Below, in pieces: positions 35,812-44,889 of a stretch of 64,000 nucleotides of DNA. Under the pieces are notes generated by a model. The model did no database searches and was not told the origin of the DNA. It saw only the letters and a program-made list of their open reading frames with translations. The stretch is from Hymenobacter sp. J193. GTDB lineage: Bacteria > Bacteroidota > Bacteroidia > Cytophagales > Hymenobacteraceae. Each line of letters opens with the position of its first letter. Position 1 is the stretch's first letter. The DNA lies in NCBI RefSeq assembly GCF_024700075.1, contig NZ_JAJONE010000001.1, forward strand, positions 744,001 to 808,000. Direction: 5' to 3'. The position numbers were made by a program, and so were the translations under genes.

Positions 35812-35821
35812 AAAAAGTTAA
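35812..35821 (-). promoter_or_regulatory. Decamer AAAAAGTTAA before crtZ
   Basis: Second copy of the decamer seen before the sigma gene, here 25 nt before the crtZ ATG. On the minus strand it reads TTAACTTTTT and includes TAACTTTT, one base from the -7 consensus, so it may be the promoter itself. Confidence 0.25.
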
Positions 35822-35871
35822 GTTTATTGACCGCAAGCCGGTAAAAATCTACGCGTTTGCGGTGGCAAGTT

Positions 35872-35920
35872 AAAAATACCGGCCCGGCTTCACCAACAGC
35901 GTGGCAAAATCGGGCCGGTA
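35872..35920 (-). terminator. Terminator of the enoyl-CoA hydratase gene
   Basis: On the minus strand a 10-bp stem (35920-35911 with 35886-35877, TACCGGCCCG type) around a 24-nt loop is followed by TTTTTAA. It starts 21 nt after the hydratase stop and separates it from crtZ. Confidence 0.65.
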
Positions 35921-35940
35921 CGTTTCAGGACTGCCAGCCG

Positions 35941-36750
35941 CTACTCCCAGCTGATCTTCTCTTTGTTGAGGAAAGCCGCAATGCCCCGGCGGCAATCCTG
36001 GGAGCCCCGGGCTTCGGCATTCATCTGGGCGGCGTAACGCAGGCCGTCTTCCAGGGCCATTTCGGGCAGGCGGGCCAGCATTTCCTTGGTGGCCTCCATG
36101 CTCTGCGCCGAATTCTCGACGCACAGGCGGCGGGCAAAGGCATACACCTGGGTGTGCAGTTCGTCGCGGCCCACCACAAAATTCACGAGACCGTACTCCG
36201 CGGCTTTCTGGGCCCCAATGGTTTCGCCGGTGAGTAGTAGCTGCTTGGTGCGGGCCTCCCCTATCTTACGGAGCAGAAATACGCTCACAATAGCCGGCAG
36301 AAAGCCTATTTTGACTTCAGTGTAGCCGAATTTGGCTTCCGGCACGGTGAAGGCAAAGTCACAGATGGCGGCCAGGCCGCAGCCACCGGCCAGCGCGTGG
36401 CCCTGCACCTCGCCAATTACCACCTTTTTGAGGGTATAGATCTGGTGAAACAGCTGCATGAGGTGGGTGCTGTCGGCCAGGTTATCGGTGTAGCCAAATC
36501 CCTGCAGCTCCTGAATATAGCCAAGGTCGGCGCCGGCGCAGAAAGCAGCTCCGTTGGCCCGCAGCACTACTACTTTGCAGTCTTCATCTTCCTCAGCGGC
36601 CGTAAAGGCCAGCTTCAGCTCCGACACCATCTCAGCGCTGAGGGCATTGCGCTTTTCGGGGCGGTTGAGGGTGATATAGCCGATGGCGTCGCGGCATTCA
36701 TACTGAATGAAGCGCAGCTCCTCCAGTTCCTGGGTAGGCAAATTGTCCAT
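35941..36750 (-). CDS. Enoyl-CoA hydratase/isomerase family protein
   Basis: Crotonase-fold enzyme, 269 aa. It has the oxyanion-hole sequence AAFCAGADLGYI (about 68-79) and the second site GHALAGGCGLAAICDF (about 117-132), and TEVKIGFLPAIV. A Glu in each catalytic position cannot be confirmed by eye: the second glutamate falls in VPEAKFGYTEVKIG. It may act in fatty-acid or branched-chain amino acid breakdown (methylglutaconyl-CoA hydratase-like). A -7 box (TACGTTTG, 36831-36824) lies 74 nt upstream. It has its own terminator, so it is not part of the carotenoid operon. Confidence 0.9.
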   Translation of the reverse strand: MDNLPTQELEELRFIQYECRDAIGYITLNRPEKRNALSAEMVSELKLAFTAAEEDEDCKVVVLRANGAAFCAGADLGYIQELQGFGYTDNLADSTHLMQLFHQIYTLKKVVIGEVQGHALAGGCGLAAICDFAFTVPEAKFGYTEVKIGFLPAIVSVFLLRKIGEARTKQLLLTGETIGAQKAAEYGLVNFVVGRDELHTQVYAFARRLCVENSAQSMEATKEMLARLPEMALEDGLRYAAQMNAEARGSQDCRRGIAAFLNKEKISWE

Positions 36751-36823
36751 GGTCGTTGTTGCTGGCAGGTAAGGGGAAAGGACAGCAGCAGTGCCGGCGT
36801 GGGGTTCCGGACTACGGTAAAAT

Positions 36824-36831
36824 CAAACGTA
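36824..36831 (-). promoter_or_regulatory. Possible -7 box of the enoyl-CoA hydratase gene
   Basis: Minus strand TACGTTTG matches TAnnTTTG; 74 nt before the start, longer than for the other promoters here. Confidence 0.4.
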
Positions 36832-36909
36832 ACAAAAATGGTGCTATGTGCGCAAGCACCGGGCTAGCGTTGTACGCGGCATTTCGGCCTACGGGTTTAT
36901 GGGCGCGCT

Positions 36910-39138
36910 CTACTGACGAGGTGCCACGACGAATGCGCCCCGCATGGTGACGTCATACGTACGGAAGCCAGCCGCCTGCAGGATTGAGTCCTGCCGGGCT
37001 ACGTACCAGGATTTGCAGGAGGAATCGAACACCACCGGCGCGCCCGTACCAAAAGCGGCGACCAGCTGCTCGGGCCACACGCGGGCGTTGCGGCGCAGCA
37101 CAATCACATCCACGGGGCTGGGCGCCTGAGCCCGCGCCACTTTGCCGGCTACCAGCGCCACACGCAGCCCTCGCCACACCAGCAGCGTGTTTGCATCTAG
37201 GCGCCGCGTGGGTACGGGGGCGGCGGGCCAGCCCTGGTAATATAGCACCCGTCGGGCTTCGCGCTGAATGCTACCGGGCACAATGCGGTAGGTACGCTCG
37301 GTCTCGGAAAGGGGCAACGAATCGGCCATGACGATGTCGGCTGCCGCGCCTTCCCAGAAACCTACCACCGAGCGGCGCGGGATGCTGTAGATGATAAGCT
37401 GTTTGTCGGGAGCCAGCTGACGGGCAGCCCACACCTTGCTGCCGGCCAGCCCGCAAGCCAGGCAAAAGGCCAGCACCAGCCACCCCAGCTGCCGAATGGC
37501 AAAGAACACCAGCATCACCACAATCCAGGCAAAGAGCAGCCAGGTTTGCGGGGCCGACAAGTGAATTTCGGTGAGCAGCGCGCCGGGCATCAGGTGGCCT
37601 ACCCCAAAGATGTACTCGTTGAAGCACCAGATCATCTTCTCGAAAAGCCAGCCAACTCCCTGCGGCAGCACGTCCAGCCAGGCGGCCACGGCCGGCAGCA
37701 GCAGGCCAAGGGCGGCTACTAGTCCCTTTAAAACCAGTAGCCCCAGGCCCACATATACGGCCGCGCTGGAAATAGGCACGGCAATGAGGTTAGAGGCCAG
37801 AAAGCTGAGCGGAAACTGGTGGAAATAATGCAGGCTCAGCGGCAGCGTGGCTACCTGCGCAGCCAGGGAAAGCGCCGTAGCCTGCCACACTTTGTCCCAG
37901 AACCAGCCGTTCGCCCGCCAGAACTTCTGCACCGTTTTGGGCTGCCAGGGCCGCTGCCGGTCAATAAACCAGCCCTGCACATCCAGCCAGCGCACGATGC
38001 GCGGCTGCAGGTACACAATGCTGAGCACGGCCAGGAACGACAACTGGAAACCGACATCCACCAGCAGGAACGGGTTGTAGCAAAGCAATACAAAAGCCGC
38101 CAAGGCCAGCGTATTGAACATATTGCTCTGTCGGCCCCAAGCCCGCGCCAGAATGATGAACGTGAACATAACAGCCGCCCGCAGCACCGACGCCGATAGC
38201 CCTGTGAGCAGCGCGTAGCTCCAGATAACGGCCAAACCCAGCGCCGCCGTACCAAACTGAAAGAGCCGGCCCCGCCGGCCTGGGAGCAAGCCCAGCAGCC
38301 ACGTTACGGCTGCAAACAGCAGCCCCACCTGCAGCCCCGACACGGCCATGATGTGCGTGGTACCGGTATTGGCGTAGGCCTGCCGCGTCTGTTGGTCTAC
38401 CTCATCTTTGATGCCAAGCACCAGCGCCGAAGCCAGCGCGTATTCGCGTTTTGCGTGCACGTACTGCCGAAATACCCCGTCGAGCACCCGCGCTGTTTTC
38501 ATGCCCAAAGCCTGCCAGCGGCTGGGCAACTCCACACCCATTTTCAGGTACTGGTCGGGGTGAATGAACTGCTGATGATATACCTGATGATATTCCAGAT
38601 AGCGGCGGTAATCGAACTCGCCGGGGTTGAGCGGGGGCTTGCTCGGGGCCGGCGCGCCCCGCACCAGCCACACGTCGCCGTACTGTGGGGCGGCTACTCC
38701 GGAGTCGCGCGGCACCGACACGCGAATACCCCCAATAGCCGCACGCCACTGCCCCGCCACCCGCACCGCCGACACGCGCACGGTGGTGGCATAGGTGGCC
38801 GGGCGCGTCACGGTGTAATCGTCTACCACGGCGCGGTAAAACTCAATCCGGCTTCCAAAGCGCTGCAGGTGGTTGTCGGCGCGGCTTTCCGTGGCCTGCT
38901 GAGTGAGGGCCAGGCCGGCGGCATATACCGTCAGCAAAGCCATCAGTCCCAGGGCATCCAGCAGCGCCGGTGCTGCCCGGCGGCCCAACCAGAGCTGTAG
39001 GCCACAGTACAGGAGCATCAGACCCAGCACGGGAAAAACCAGTGGGGGCAACGTGTTGCCTATATATAAGTAAGTGAGAATGCCAGCAGCCAGGGCCAGC
39101 GCCAGCCGCACAAATGCATAAGGGGCCCACTGTATCAT
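36910..39138 (-). CDS. comEC: ComEC/Rec2-family DNA uptake channel protein
   Basis: Inner-membrane protein that in competent bacteria passes single-stranded DNA into the cytoplasm. The 742-aa protein has an N-terminal membrane pair, a DUF4131 domain (about 60-200), then the competence core with about eight membrane segments and the signature ANTGTTHIMAVSGLQVGLLF (about 259-278). The C-terminal part is short and shows none of the HxHxDH metal site of the beta-lactamase-like domain of long ComEC proteins. Many Bacteroidota have this short form. Whether it works in transformation here is unknown. Confidence 0.9.
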   Translation of the reverse strand: MIQWAPYAFVRLALALAAGILTYLYIGNTLPPLVFPVLGLMLLYCGLQLWLGRRAAPALLDALGLMALLTVYAAGLALTQQATESRADNHLQRFGSRIEFYRAVVDDYTVTRPATYATTVRVSAVRVAGQWRAAIGGIRVSVPRDSGVAAPQYGDVWLVRGAPAPSKPPLNPGEFDYRRYLEYHQVYHQQFIHPDQYLKMGVELPSRWQALGMKTARVLDGVFRQYVHAKREYALASALVLGIKDEVDQQTRQAYANTGTTHIMAVSGLQVGLLFAAVTWLLGLLPGRRGRLFQFGTAALGLAVIWSYALLTGLSASVLRAAVMFTFIILARAWGRQSNMFNTLALAAFVLLCYNPFLLVDVGFQLSFLAVLSIVYLQPRIVRWLDVQGWFIDRQRPWQPKTVQKFWRANGWFWDKVWQATALSLAAQVATLPLSLHYFHQFPLSFLASNLIAVPISSAAVYVGLGLLVLKGLVAALGLLLPAVAAWLDVLPQGVGWLFEKMIWCFNEYIFGVGHLMPGALLTEIHLSAPQTWLLFAWIVVMLVFFAIRQLGWLVLAFCLACGLAGSKVWAARQLAPDKQLIIYSIPRRSVVGFWEGAAADIVMADSLPLSETERTYRIVPGSIQREARRVLYYQGWPAAPVPTRRLDANTLLVWRGLRVALVAGKVARAQAPSPVDVIVLRRNARVWPEQLVAAFGTGAPVVFDSSCKSWYVARQDSILQAAGFRTYDVTMRGAFVVAPRQ

Positions 39139-39235
39139 ACCTCACGTCTTGAGCTGAATAATAGTATCTACTAATGCCGGATAAGCTGTAGAAAATCAAT
39201 TAATAAAGCAAGCAGCCTTCCCCCATGATAACGCA

Positions 39236-39270
39236 AAAAGCCCCGCGCACAACGGTGCGCGGGGCTTTCT
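39236..39270. terminator. Bidirectional terminator between comEC upstream region and GNAT gene
   Basis: Perfect 14-bp stem (39237-39250 with 39255-39268, AAAGCCCCGCGCAC) and a 4-nt AACG loop with A and T tails, 17 nt beyond the GNAT stop. Confidence 0.85.
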
Positions 39271-39286
39271 GCAGGACTTATTGCGC

Positions 39287-39721
39287 CTATGGCCGCTGCC
39301 AGCGCATCCGGTAATGCTCGATGTCGCACTCCGTGAACCGGGGGCCGTCTTTCACGAAGCCGTGCCGCTCGTAGAACCGCACGGCGGGCAGCTGCGCGTG
39401 CAGGTACACGAGAGCCTGGGGATAAGCTGCATCCACATCACGCAGCACCTGAGCCAGCAGAGCCGCGCCGGCAGCCTGGTTGCGGTACGGCGCCAGCACG
39501 GCAAACCGCTCCAGCTTCACGCCCTTGTCGGTGGGGCGCCAGCGGGCCGCCCCGCAGGCCGTACCATCAGCTGCCCGCGCCAGGTAGTGCGTGGCGTCGG
39601 TACGGTCGTGCTCATCAGACTCGGCCTCGCGGGGAACCTGTTGCTCCTCCACAAACACGGCCGTACGGACGGCAAAGGCCTCTTTCAGCTCCGCGGGGTT
39701 GCTGATGCGGTGAGCTTCCAT
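39287..39721 (-). CDS. GNAT-family N-acetyltransferase
   Basis: The 144-aa protein (ATG at 39721, MEAHRISNP) has the GNAT fold: the FAVLAPYRNQAAGAALLAQVL stretch (about 71-92; R/Q-x-x-G/A acetyl-CoA loop with AAGA in place of the common GxGxxG/A) and LHAQLPAVRFYERHGFV near the C-terminus. It resembles ElaA/YjcF-type acetyltransferases. The substrate is unknown. A much longer upstream open frame exists but runs into phoH antisense and is not used. Confidence 0.9.
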   Translation of the reverse strand: MEAHRISNPAELKEAFAVRTAVFVEEQQVPREAESDEHDRTDATHYLARAADGTACGAARWRPTDKGVKLERFAVLAPYRNQAAGAALLAQVLRDVDAAYPQALVYLHAQLPAVRFYERHGFVKDGPRFTECDIEHYRMRWQRP

Positions 39722-39798
39722 AACCTGGGATTGATAAGTTTGAACGGATAGAATGAAGCGGCGGCAATCTTGACGTCCGACAAGCAGCTGCAAAACTA

Positions 39799-39853
39799 AG
39801 CAGGCAAAGCAACTGCCGCCAAACCTGAGGTCGGACGCATTGCTTTGCCTGCT
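39799..39853 (-). terminator. Long-loop hairpin after phoH
   Basis: Perfect 14-bp stem AGCAGGCAAAGCAA (39799-39812) with 39840-39853, 27-nt loop, 25 nt beyond the phoH stop; the minus-strand 3' side reads TAGTTTT. Overlapping shorter dyads (CGTCCGAC/GTCGGACG) offer other folds. Confidence 0.6.
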
Positions 39854-39878
39854 GGTTTTGTGGCCGTAAGTCCGGGGG

Positions 39879-40985
39879 CTAAACCTGCTCCTGGTTGACG
39901 GGCAGTTCCTGCATCCCGTCGTCCTCGCGGCGGGCATCGGGGTGCTTGCCGGGGTCGGTGGGCTGGGCGGGGCCGCCGGGGCGACGGTAGGGCTGGTACT
40001 CGCGCACGGGGCGGTTGGCCTGCTCCTTCTGCTGCTCCGTGTCGAACCGGTCGTAGGCCTGCACAATCTGCTTGACCAACCGGTGGCGCACCACGTCTTC
40101 GGACGTCATTTCCACGAATCCAATGCCGTTGACGCCCCGCAGAATATCCAGCGCCTGATTAAGGCCCGATTTCTGCTTGGTGGGCAGGTCAATCTGGCTA
40201 CGGTCACCGTTCACCATCACCTTGGCCGAGGGCCCCATGCGCGTCAGAAACATCTTCAGCTGCGAAGGCGTGGTGTTCTGGGCTTCGTCCAGCAGCACAA
40301 AGGCGTGGTTGAGCGTGCGGCCGCGCATGTAAGCCAGTGGGGCTATTTCGATGGTCTTGTTTTCGAGGTAGAATTTGAATTTCTCGGGCGGCAGCATGTC
40401 CTCCAGCGCGTCGTAAATTGGGCGCAGGTAGGGGTCTACCTTTTCCTTCATGTCGCCGGGCAGGAAGCCGAGGCTTTCACCCGCCTCCACCACGGGCCGG
40501 GAAATGATGATTTTCTTGACCTCCTTGTTTTTGAGGGCGCGCACGGCCAGGGCCACCGAAATATAGGTTTTGCCCGTACCGGCCGGCCCCAGCGCAAACA
40601 CCAGGTCGTTCTTCATCACCGCATCCACCAGGCGCTGCTGGTTGGCCGTACGGGCTTTGATGACGCCGCCCTTGGCTCCGAACAGGATAACGTCGGGCGA
40701 GGCAGCAAGGCGGGCTTCCTCCCGCTCTTCGTCGGATGCGCCAATGTACTGGCTCACAGTTTTGTCGTTCACCAGGCCATACTGGTGGTAGTGCTCCAGG
40801 AGCGCCGAGAGGATGTCGTTGATGCGCTGAATGACGGCCGTCTGGCCTTGAATTTTGATTTCGTTGCCGCGGGAAATAATCTTACTGCCCGGGAAAGCGG
40901 CAGCCAGCTGCCGAATGTTCTGGTTATCAGCCCCCAGGAAATCAACCAGGGACACGTTTTCCAGCGTGATGATTTTCTCGACCAA
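39879..40985 (-). CDS. phoH: PhoH-like ATPase
   Basis: Cytoplasmic P-loop NTPase, linked in other bacteria to RNA metabolism. The 368-aa protein has an N-terminal KH-like part, Walker A GPAGTGKTYIS about residue 133, SRPVVEAGESLGFLPGD, Walker B VLLDEAQNTTPSQLKMFLTR and the sensor GDRSQIDLP. The C-terminal 60 residues are Pro/Asp/Arg-rich and disordered. A strong hairpin follows it. Confidence 0.95.
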   Translation of the reverse strand: MVEKIITLENVSLVDFLGADNQNIRQLAAAFPGSKIISRGNEIKIQGQTAVIQRINDILSALLEHYHQYGLVNDKTVSQYIGASDEEREEARLAASPDVILFGAKGGVIKARTANQQRLVDAVMKNDLVFALGPAGTGKTYISVALAVRALKNKEVKKIIISRPVVEAGESLGFLPGDMKEKVDPYLRPIYDALEDMLPPEKFKFYLENKTIEIAPLAYMRGRTLNHAFVLLDEAQNTTPSQLKMFLTRMGPSAKVMVNGDRSQIDLPTKQKSGLNQALDILRGVNGIGFVEMTSEDVVRHRLVKQIVQAYDRFDTEQQKEQANRPVREYQPYRRPGGPAQPTDPGKHPDARREDDGMQELPVNQEQV

Positions 40986-41058
40986 ATCGGGGAATTGTTA
41001 GCGGTGTAATAAAAAAGGAAGAACCCGGGCAGAATGCGTTGGTTCGCGGCAAAACGCC

Positions 41059-41066
41059 TACTTTTG
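41059..41066 (+). promoter_or_regulatory. -7 box of the SAM hydrolase gene
   Basis: TACTTTTG matches TAnnTTTG, 49 nt before the ATG at 41116, with TTGG about 16 nt upstream as a candidate -33. Confidence 0.5.
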
Positions 41067-41115
41067 CCGCCCCTACCCGGGTAAACAATAGTACGAAGAA
41101 CTGCGCATTTTAGGC

Positions 41116-41886
41116 ATGGGGCTGATTACGTTTCTGTCGGATTTCGGCTACCGCGACCATTATGTGGCGGCGGTGAAAGCGCGGATTCTGCAGCTGGCTC
41201 CCCAGCAGCCGGTACTCGACATCACCCACGCCGTCGAACCCTTCAACATCGCGCACGCCGTACACGTTCTCGGTGCCGTGTATAATGATTTCCCGGTTGG
41301 CACGGTGCACCTTATCGGCGTGAGCGACTGGGGCCGCGGCGCGGGCAGCTGGCGCGCCGCCCGCTACCAGGGCCACTACTTTGTGGTGGCCGACAACGGC
41401 CTGCTGCCCTTGCTCACCGATGGCCATGCCGAAGAGCTGGTAGAGCTGTCCACGCTGGCGCCCACTGCCTCCCCTACCCGCGACGTGCTGGCCCCCGCCG
41501 CCGTGCACCTGGCCCGTGGCGGCCTGCTCTCGGACCTCGGCCAGCAGGCGGCCACCCAGTACCAGCTGCTCAACCGGCAGCTGCGCCTGCAGGATCACCG
41601 CATCACCGGCCATGTCATCCACGTCGACCACTACGGCAACCTCATCACCAACATCACGCGCACGGCGGTGGAAGCCGTGGGGCATGGTCGCGCCTGCACC
41701 ATCCATTTCGGCCGCGAAACGGTGCGCGAAATTCTTCCTCATTTTCAGAGTGCCGACCCCGGCGAGGCCGGCTGCATCTTCAACAGTCAGGACCGGCTCT
41801 GCGTGGGCATCAACCAAGGCAACGCCTCCGAGTTGCTGGGTTTGAATTTCGATTCGCAGGTGGATGTGCGGTTTTCTCCAGGATAA
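41116..41886 (+). CDS. SAM hydrolase (S-adenosyl-L-methionine hydroxide adenosyltransferase, DUF62)
   Basis: Splits S-adenosylmethionine to adenosine and methionine using an activated water. The 256-aa protein has the family's N-terminal LSDFGYRDHYV (Asp9 for the ribose) and the central VIHVDHYGNLITNIT, with an Arg/His pair expected to hold the water. The fold is shared with chlorinases and fluorinases, but no halide-loop insertion is seen. The gene stands alone, divergent from phoH. Confidence 0.93.
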   Translation: MGLITFLSDFGYRDHYVAAVKARILQLAPQQPVLDITHAVEPFNIAHAVHVLGAVYNDFPVGTVHLIGVSDWGRGAGSWRAARYQGHYFVVADNGLLPLLTDGHAEELVELSTLAPTASPTRDVLAPAAVHLARGGLLSDLGQQAATQYQLLNRQLRLQDHRITGHVIHVDHYGNLITNITRTAVEAVGHGRACTIHFGRETVREILPHFQSADPGEAGCIFNSQDRLCVGINQGNASELLGLNFDSQVDVRFSPG

Positions 41887-41997
41887 GCAAGTCATAAAAA
41901 CACCATTTCAACGCCGTAATAAAGGATTTGTCAGTTGTTTATTTATTATGTTAACTATAAAGCACTAGCGTAAACTTCCTTTTAACTCGACTCTTCT

Positions 41998-42312
41998 ATG
42001 CTGATTCGGATTGTGCGCATGACTTTTCAGCCCGAGCGGGTTGCGGATTTCCTGGCTCTTTTTCAGGCCTCGGAAGACTATATCCGGGCCCAGCCGGGCT
42101 GCCGGCATATGGAACTCTGGCAGGATGCAGACACCCCGCACGTATTCTGCACCCATAGTCACTGGGATTCGAAGGAAGCCCTGGATGCCTACCGCCGCTC
42201 CGAGTTGTTTGGCCGCGTATGGCCGGCTACCAAGCGGCTATTTTCGGTTCCGGCTCAGGCCTTTTCCGTATACCCGGCAAATCTTCCGCCTACAGCAGCT
42301 GCCGTCCACTAA
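41998..42312 (+). CDS. Antibiotic biosynthesis monooxygenase (ABM) domain protein
   Basis: The 104-aa protein is a single ferredoxin-like ABM domain (MLIRIVRMTFQPERVADFLALF; GCRHMELWQDADTPHVFCTHSHWDSKEALDAYR). Family members are small dimeric quinol monooxygenases or heme-degrading enzymes that need no bound cofactor. No heme-binding His/Asn can be assigned by eye. It lies 51 nt upstream of hscB on the same strand. Confidence 0.85.
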   Translation: MLIRIVRMTFQPERVADFLALFQASEDYIRAQPGCRHMELWQDADTPHVFCTHSHWDSKEALDAYRRSELFGRVWPATKRLFSVPAQAFSVYPANLPPTAAAVH

Positions 42313-42362
42313 CCTTTACAAAGGTTGATGGTACCCTTGCTGCTCTACCTTGCTTTTTGTTG

Positions 42363-42893
42363 ATGAATTACTTCACTTTCTATCAGCTCCCTGAAACGTT
42401 CTTGCCGGACACCGCGGCGCTTAAGCGGCAATACTACGCCTTCAGCCGGGAGTATCACCCCGATTTCCACGCTACGTCCAGCCCCGGGCAGCAGCAGGAA
42501 ATTCTGCACCTGGCCACGCTGAACACCAACGCCTACCGCACCCTCTCCGACCCCGACCTGCGGATGGCCTATATCCTGAACAGCCACGGCCTGCTGGACG
42601 AAGGCAAACAGGAGCTGCCCGCCGACTTTCTGATGGAAGTGATGGAGCTGAATGAGCAGTTGATGGAGTTGGAGTTTGAGCCGGATACTGAAACGCGGCA
42701 GCGCGTCGAAGCTGAAGTAAACGCGCTTGCCGAAACTCTGGACGCCGGGATTCAGCCGGTACTGACTGGTTATGAAATGCTTCCGGCAGATGCGAGGCCA
42801 CAGGCGCTCCAACAAATCCGCACCTATTACCTTAAAAAGCGGTATCTGTTGCGCATTCGCGAAAGTCTGGCTAAGTTTGCAGCCCGATCCTGA
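42363..42893 (+). CDS. hscB: Fe-S cluster co-chaperone HscB
   Basis: J-domain protein that brings IscU to HscA/DnaK for Fe-S cluster transfer. The 176-aa protein (ATG at 42363) has the HPD motif in SREYHPDFH (about residue 35) within a J domain (1-75) and an acidic, helical C-terminal domain (MEVMELNEQLMELEFE) that contacts IscU. No isc genes are nearby. A longer upstream frame overlaps the ABM gene and is not used. A tRNA-Leu follows 24 nt later. Confidence 0.93.
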   Translation: MNYFTFYQLPETFLPDTAALKRQYYAFSREYHPDFHATSSPGQQQEILHLATLNTNAYRTLSDPDLRMAYILNSHGLLDEGKQELPADFLMEVMELNEQLMELEFEPDTETRQRVEAEVNALAETLDAGIQPVLTGYEMLPADARPQALQQIRTYYLKKRYLLRIRESLAKFAARS

Positions 42894-42917
42894 ACAACTA
42901 ACCGAGTTGTTCATCCT

Positions 42918-42999
42918 GCCCGGATGGCGGAACCGGTAGACGCGTCGGTCTCAAACACCGATATCGAAAGATGTGCCGGTTCGACTCCGGCTCCGGGTA
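42918..42999 (+). tRNA. tRNA-Leu (anticodon CAA)
   Basis: 82 nt. Acceptor GCCCGGA pairs with TCCGGGT (first pair G:T); the anticodon arm TCGGT-CTCAAAC-ACCGA gives anticodon CAA; a long variable arm (TATC-GAAA-GATG) marks a class II tRNA; the T arm is GCCGG-TTCGACT-CCGGC. The 3' CCA is not encoded. It decodes UUG. Confidence 0.95.
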
Positions 43000-43016
43000 C
43001 TAAGAATTACTGCCGG

Positions 43017-43069
43017 AAGGCCCTAAAAGCGGCGCATTTGTTTGCAAATGCCGTTTTTAGGGCCTTTTT
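43017..43069 (+). terminator. Terminator after tRNA-Leu
   Basis: Long stem (43017-43040 with 43044-43065, AAGGCCCTAAAA arms, a small internal bulge) around a TTT loop, followed by TTTTT. It ends the hscB/tRNA transcript. Confidence 0.85.
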
Positions 43070-44885
43070 GCGTCCGGCGCTTTTTGAATTTGCACCCATT
43101 TGAGGCCGCATTTGTGCTGAGCAAGCTCACTGATACATAGTCTTACATTTACTGTAAAATGCTTGTTCAATAAGTCTACGTAAGACCTCATCCAAAAAAT
43201 AAGTCGTTACTCACAAAAGTATAGAACAACCCATAAGGCACATTATCGATTTACTTCTCGTTCCGCGAAAACGAATACGGCGCGTTCTCGGGCTTCGTGC
43301 CACGCGTCGTATTCGGCTTGTCGGCCATGTCGAAATCCACCGTTCCGCCCTGCATCAGAGTCTGGTGGCTAAGCCAATTGTGGGGGTAGGGCTGGCCGTT
43401 GAGGCGCACGGCCTGCACGTAGCGGTTGGCGGCGCTGTTGGCGGGGGCGCTCAGCACCACTGTTTTACCGCCCGGCAGGCGCAGGGTGGTTTTCGGGAAA
43501 AGTGGGGCACCCAGCACGTACTGGTCGGTGGCGGGGCACACAGGATAGAAACCCAGAGCTGAGAAGACGTACCAGGCCGAGGTCTGGCCGTTGTCCTCGT
43601 CGCCGCAGTAGCCGTCGGGGGTGGGTTGGTAGAGGCGGTTGAGGGTTTCTCGCACCCAGTATTGCGTTTTCCAGGGCTGCCCCGCATAGTTGTATAGGTA
43701 GGTCATGTGCTGGATGGGCTGGTTGCCGTGGGCGTAGTTGCCCATGCCCGCAATCTGCATTTCCCGGATTTCGTGAATCACGGAGCCGTAGTACGAGGCA
43801 TCAAACACCGGGGCCAGGGTAAACACCGTGTCCAGGGCTGCTACGAAGGGTTTGGGGCCGCCCATAAGCGTCATCAGCCCATTTATATCGTGAAACACCG
43901 ACCAGGTGTAGTGCCAGCTGTTGCCCTCCGTAAAGGCGTCGCCCCACTTGAAGGGGTTGAAGGGCGACTGGAACGTGCCGTTCTGGTTGCGGCCGCGCAT
44001 CAAGCGGGTTTGCTTATCAAAGAGGTTGCGGTAGTTCTGGCTACGCTTCTGGTAGAGCGCCACTTCCTTTTTGGGCCGGCCCAGCGCCTTGCCCAGCTGG
44101 GCAATGGCGAAGTCGTCGTAGGCGTATTCCAGGGTGCGGGCCGCGCTTTCGTTGATTTTGACGTCGTAGGGAACGTAGCCGAGCTTGTTGTAGTAGCCTG
44201 CGCCCGCCCGGCCCACGGCTTGCAGCGGCCCCTGGGCGTTAGCACCTTTTAGCATGGCCTCATAAAGCGCGTTGATGTCGTAGCCGCGCACGCCTTTCAG
44301 GTAGGCATCGGCCACCACAGAGGCAGAGTTGTTGCCCACCATGATGTCGCGGTAGCCGGGGCTGGCCCACTCCGGCAGCCAGCCGCCTTCCTTATAGGTA
44401 TTCACGAGGCCCGCCTGAATCTGACTGTTCACCTCGGGGTAGAGCAGATTCAGAAACGGAAACAAGGCCCGGAACGTGTCCCAGAAACCGGTATCGGTGT
44501 AGAGGTAGCCGGGCATCACCTGGCCGTTGTAGGGCGAGTAGTGCACGGGCTGACCGGCGGCATCCAGCTCGTAGAACTTGCGCGGAAAGAGCAGGGAGCG
44601 GTACAGGCAGGAATAAAAGGTGCGCTGCTGAGCCTCGGTTCCGCCTTCCACCTGCACCCGGCCCAGCTGCTCGTTCCAGGCCGTGCGGCCCTGCTGCTTT
44701 ACCGCCTCAAAATCGTTGCTGCCGATTTCCTGGAGGTTGCGCTCGGCCTGCTCGGGGCTGATGAACGAGGACGCCACCCGCGCCTGCACCTGCTCGCCCT
44801 TGCGGGTTTTAAAACCCACCACGGCCCCGGTGTGGCCGCCGGTAGCTTCCAGCCGCTGCACGTAGAGCGTCTTGTCCAGGTAAAT

Positions 44886-44889
44886 GGTG
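44886..44889. repeat. Target site duplication GGTG, left copy (right copy 46484-46487)
   Basis: GGTG flanks both ends of the insertion at 44886-44889 and 46484-46487. Removing one copy together with the element rejoins the mannosidase codons exactly. The surrounding GGTGGTG makes a longer duplication formally possible, but 4 bp gives symmetric ends. Confidence 0.8.

Noticed and set aside
39722..40066. Upstream extension of the GNAT frame
   Set aside because: Antisense to phoH; the ATG at 39721 starts the GNAT fold.
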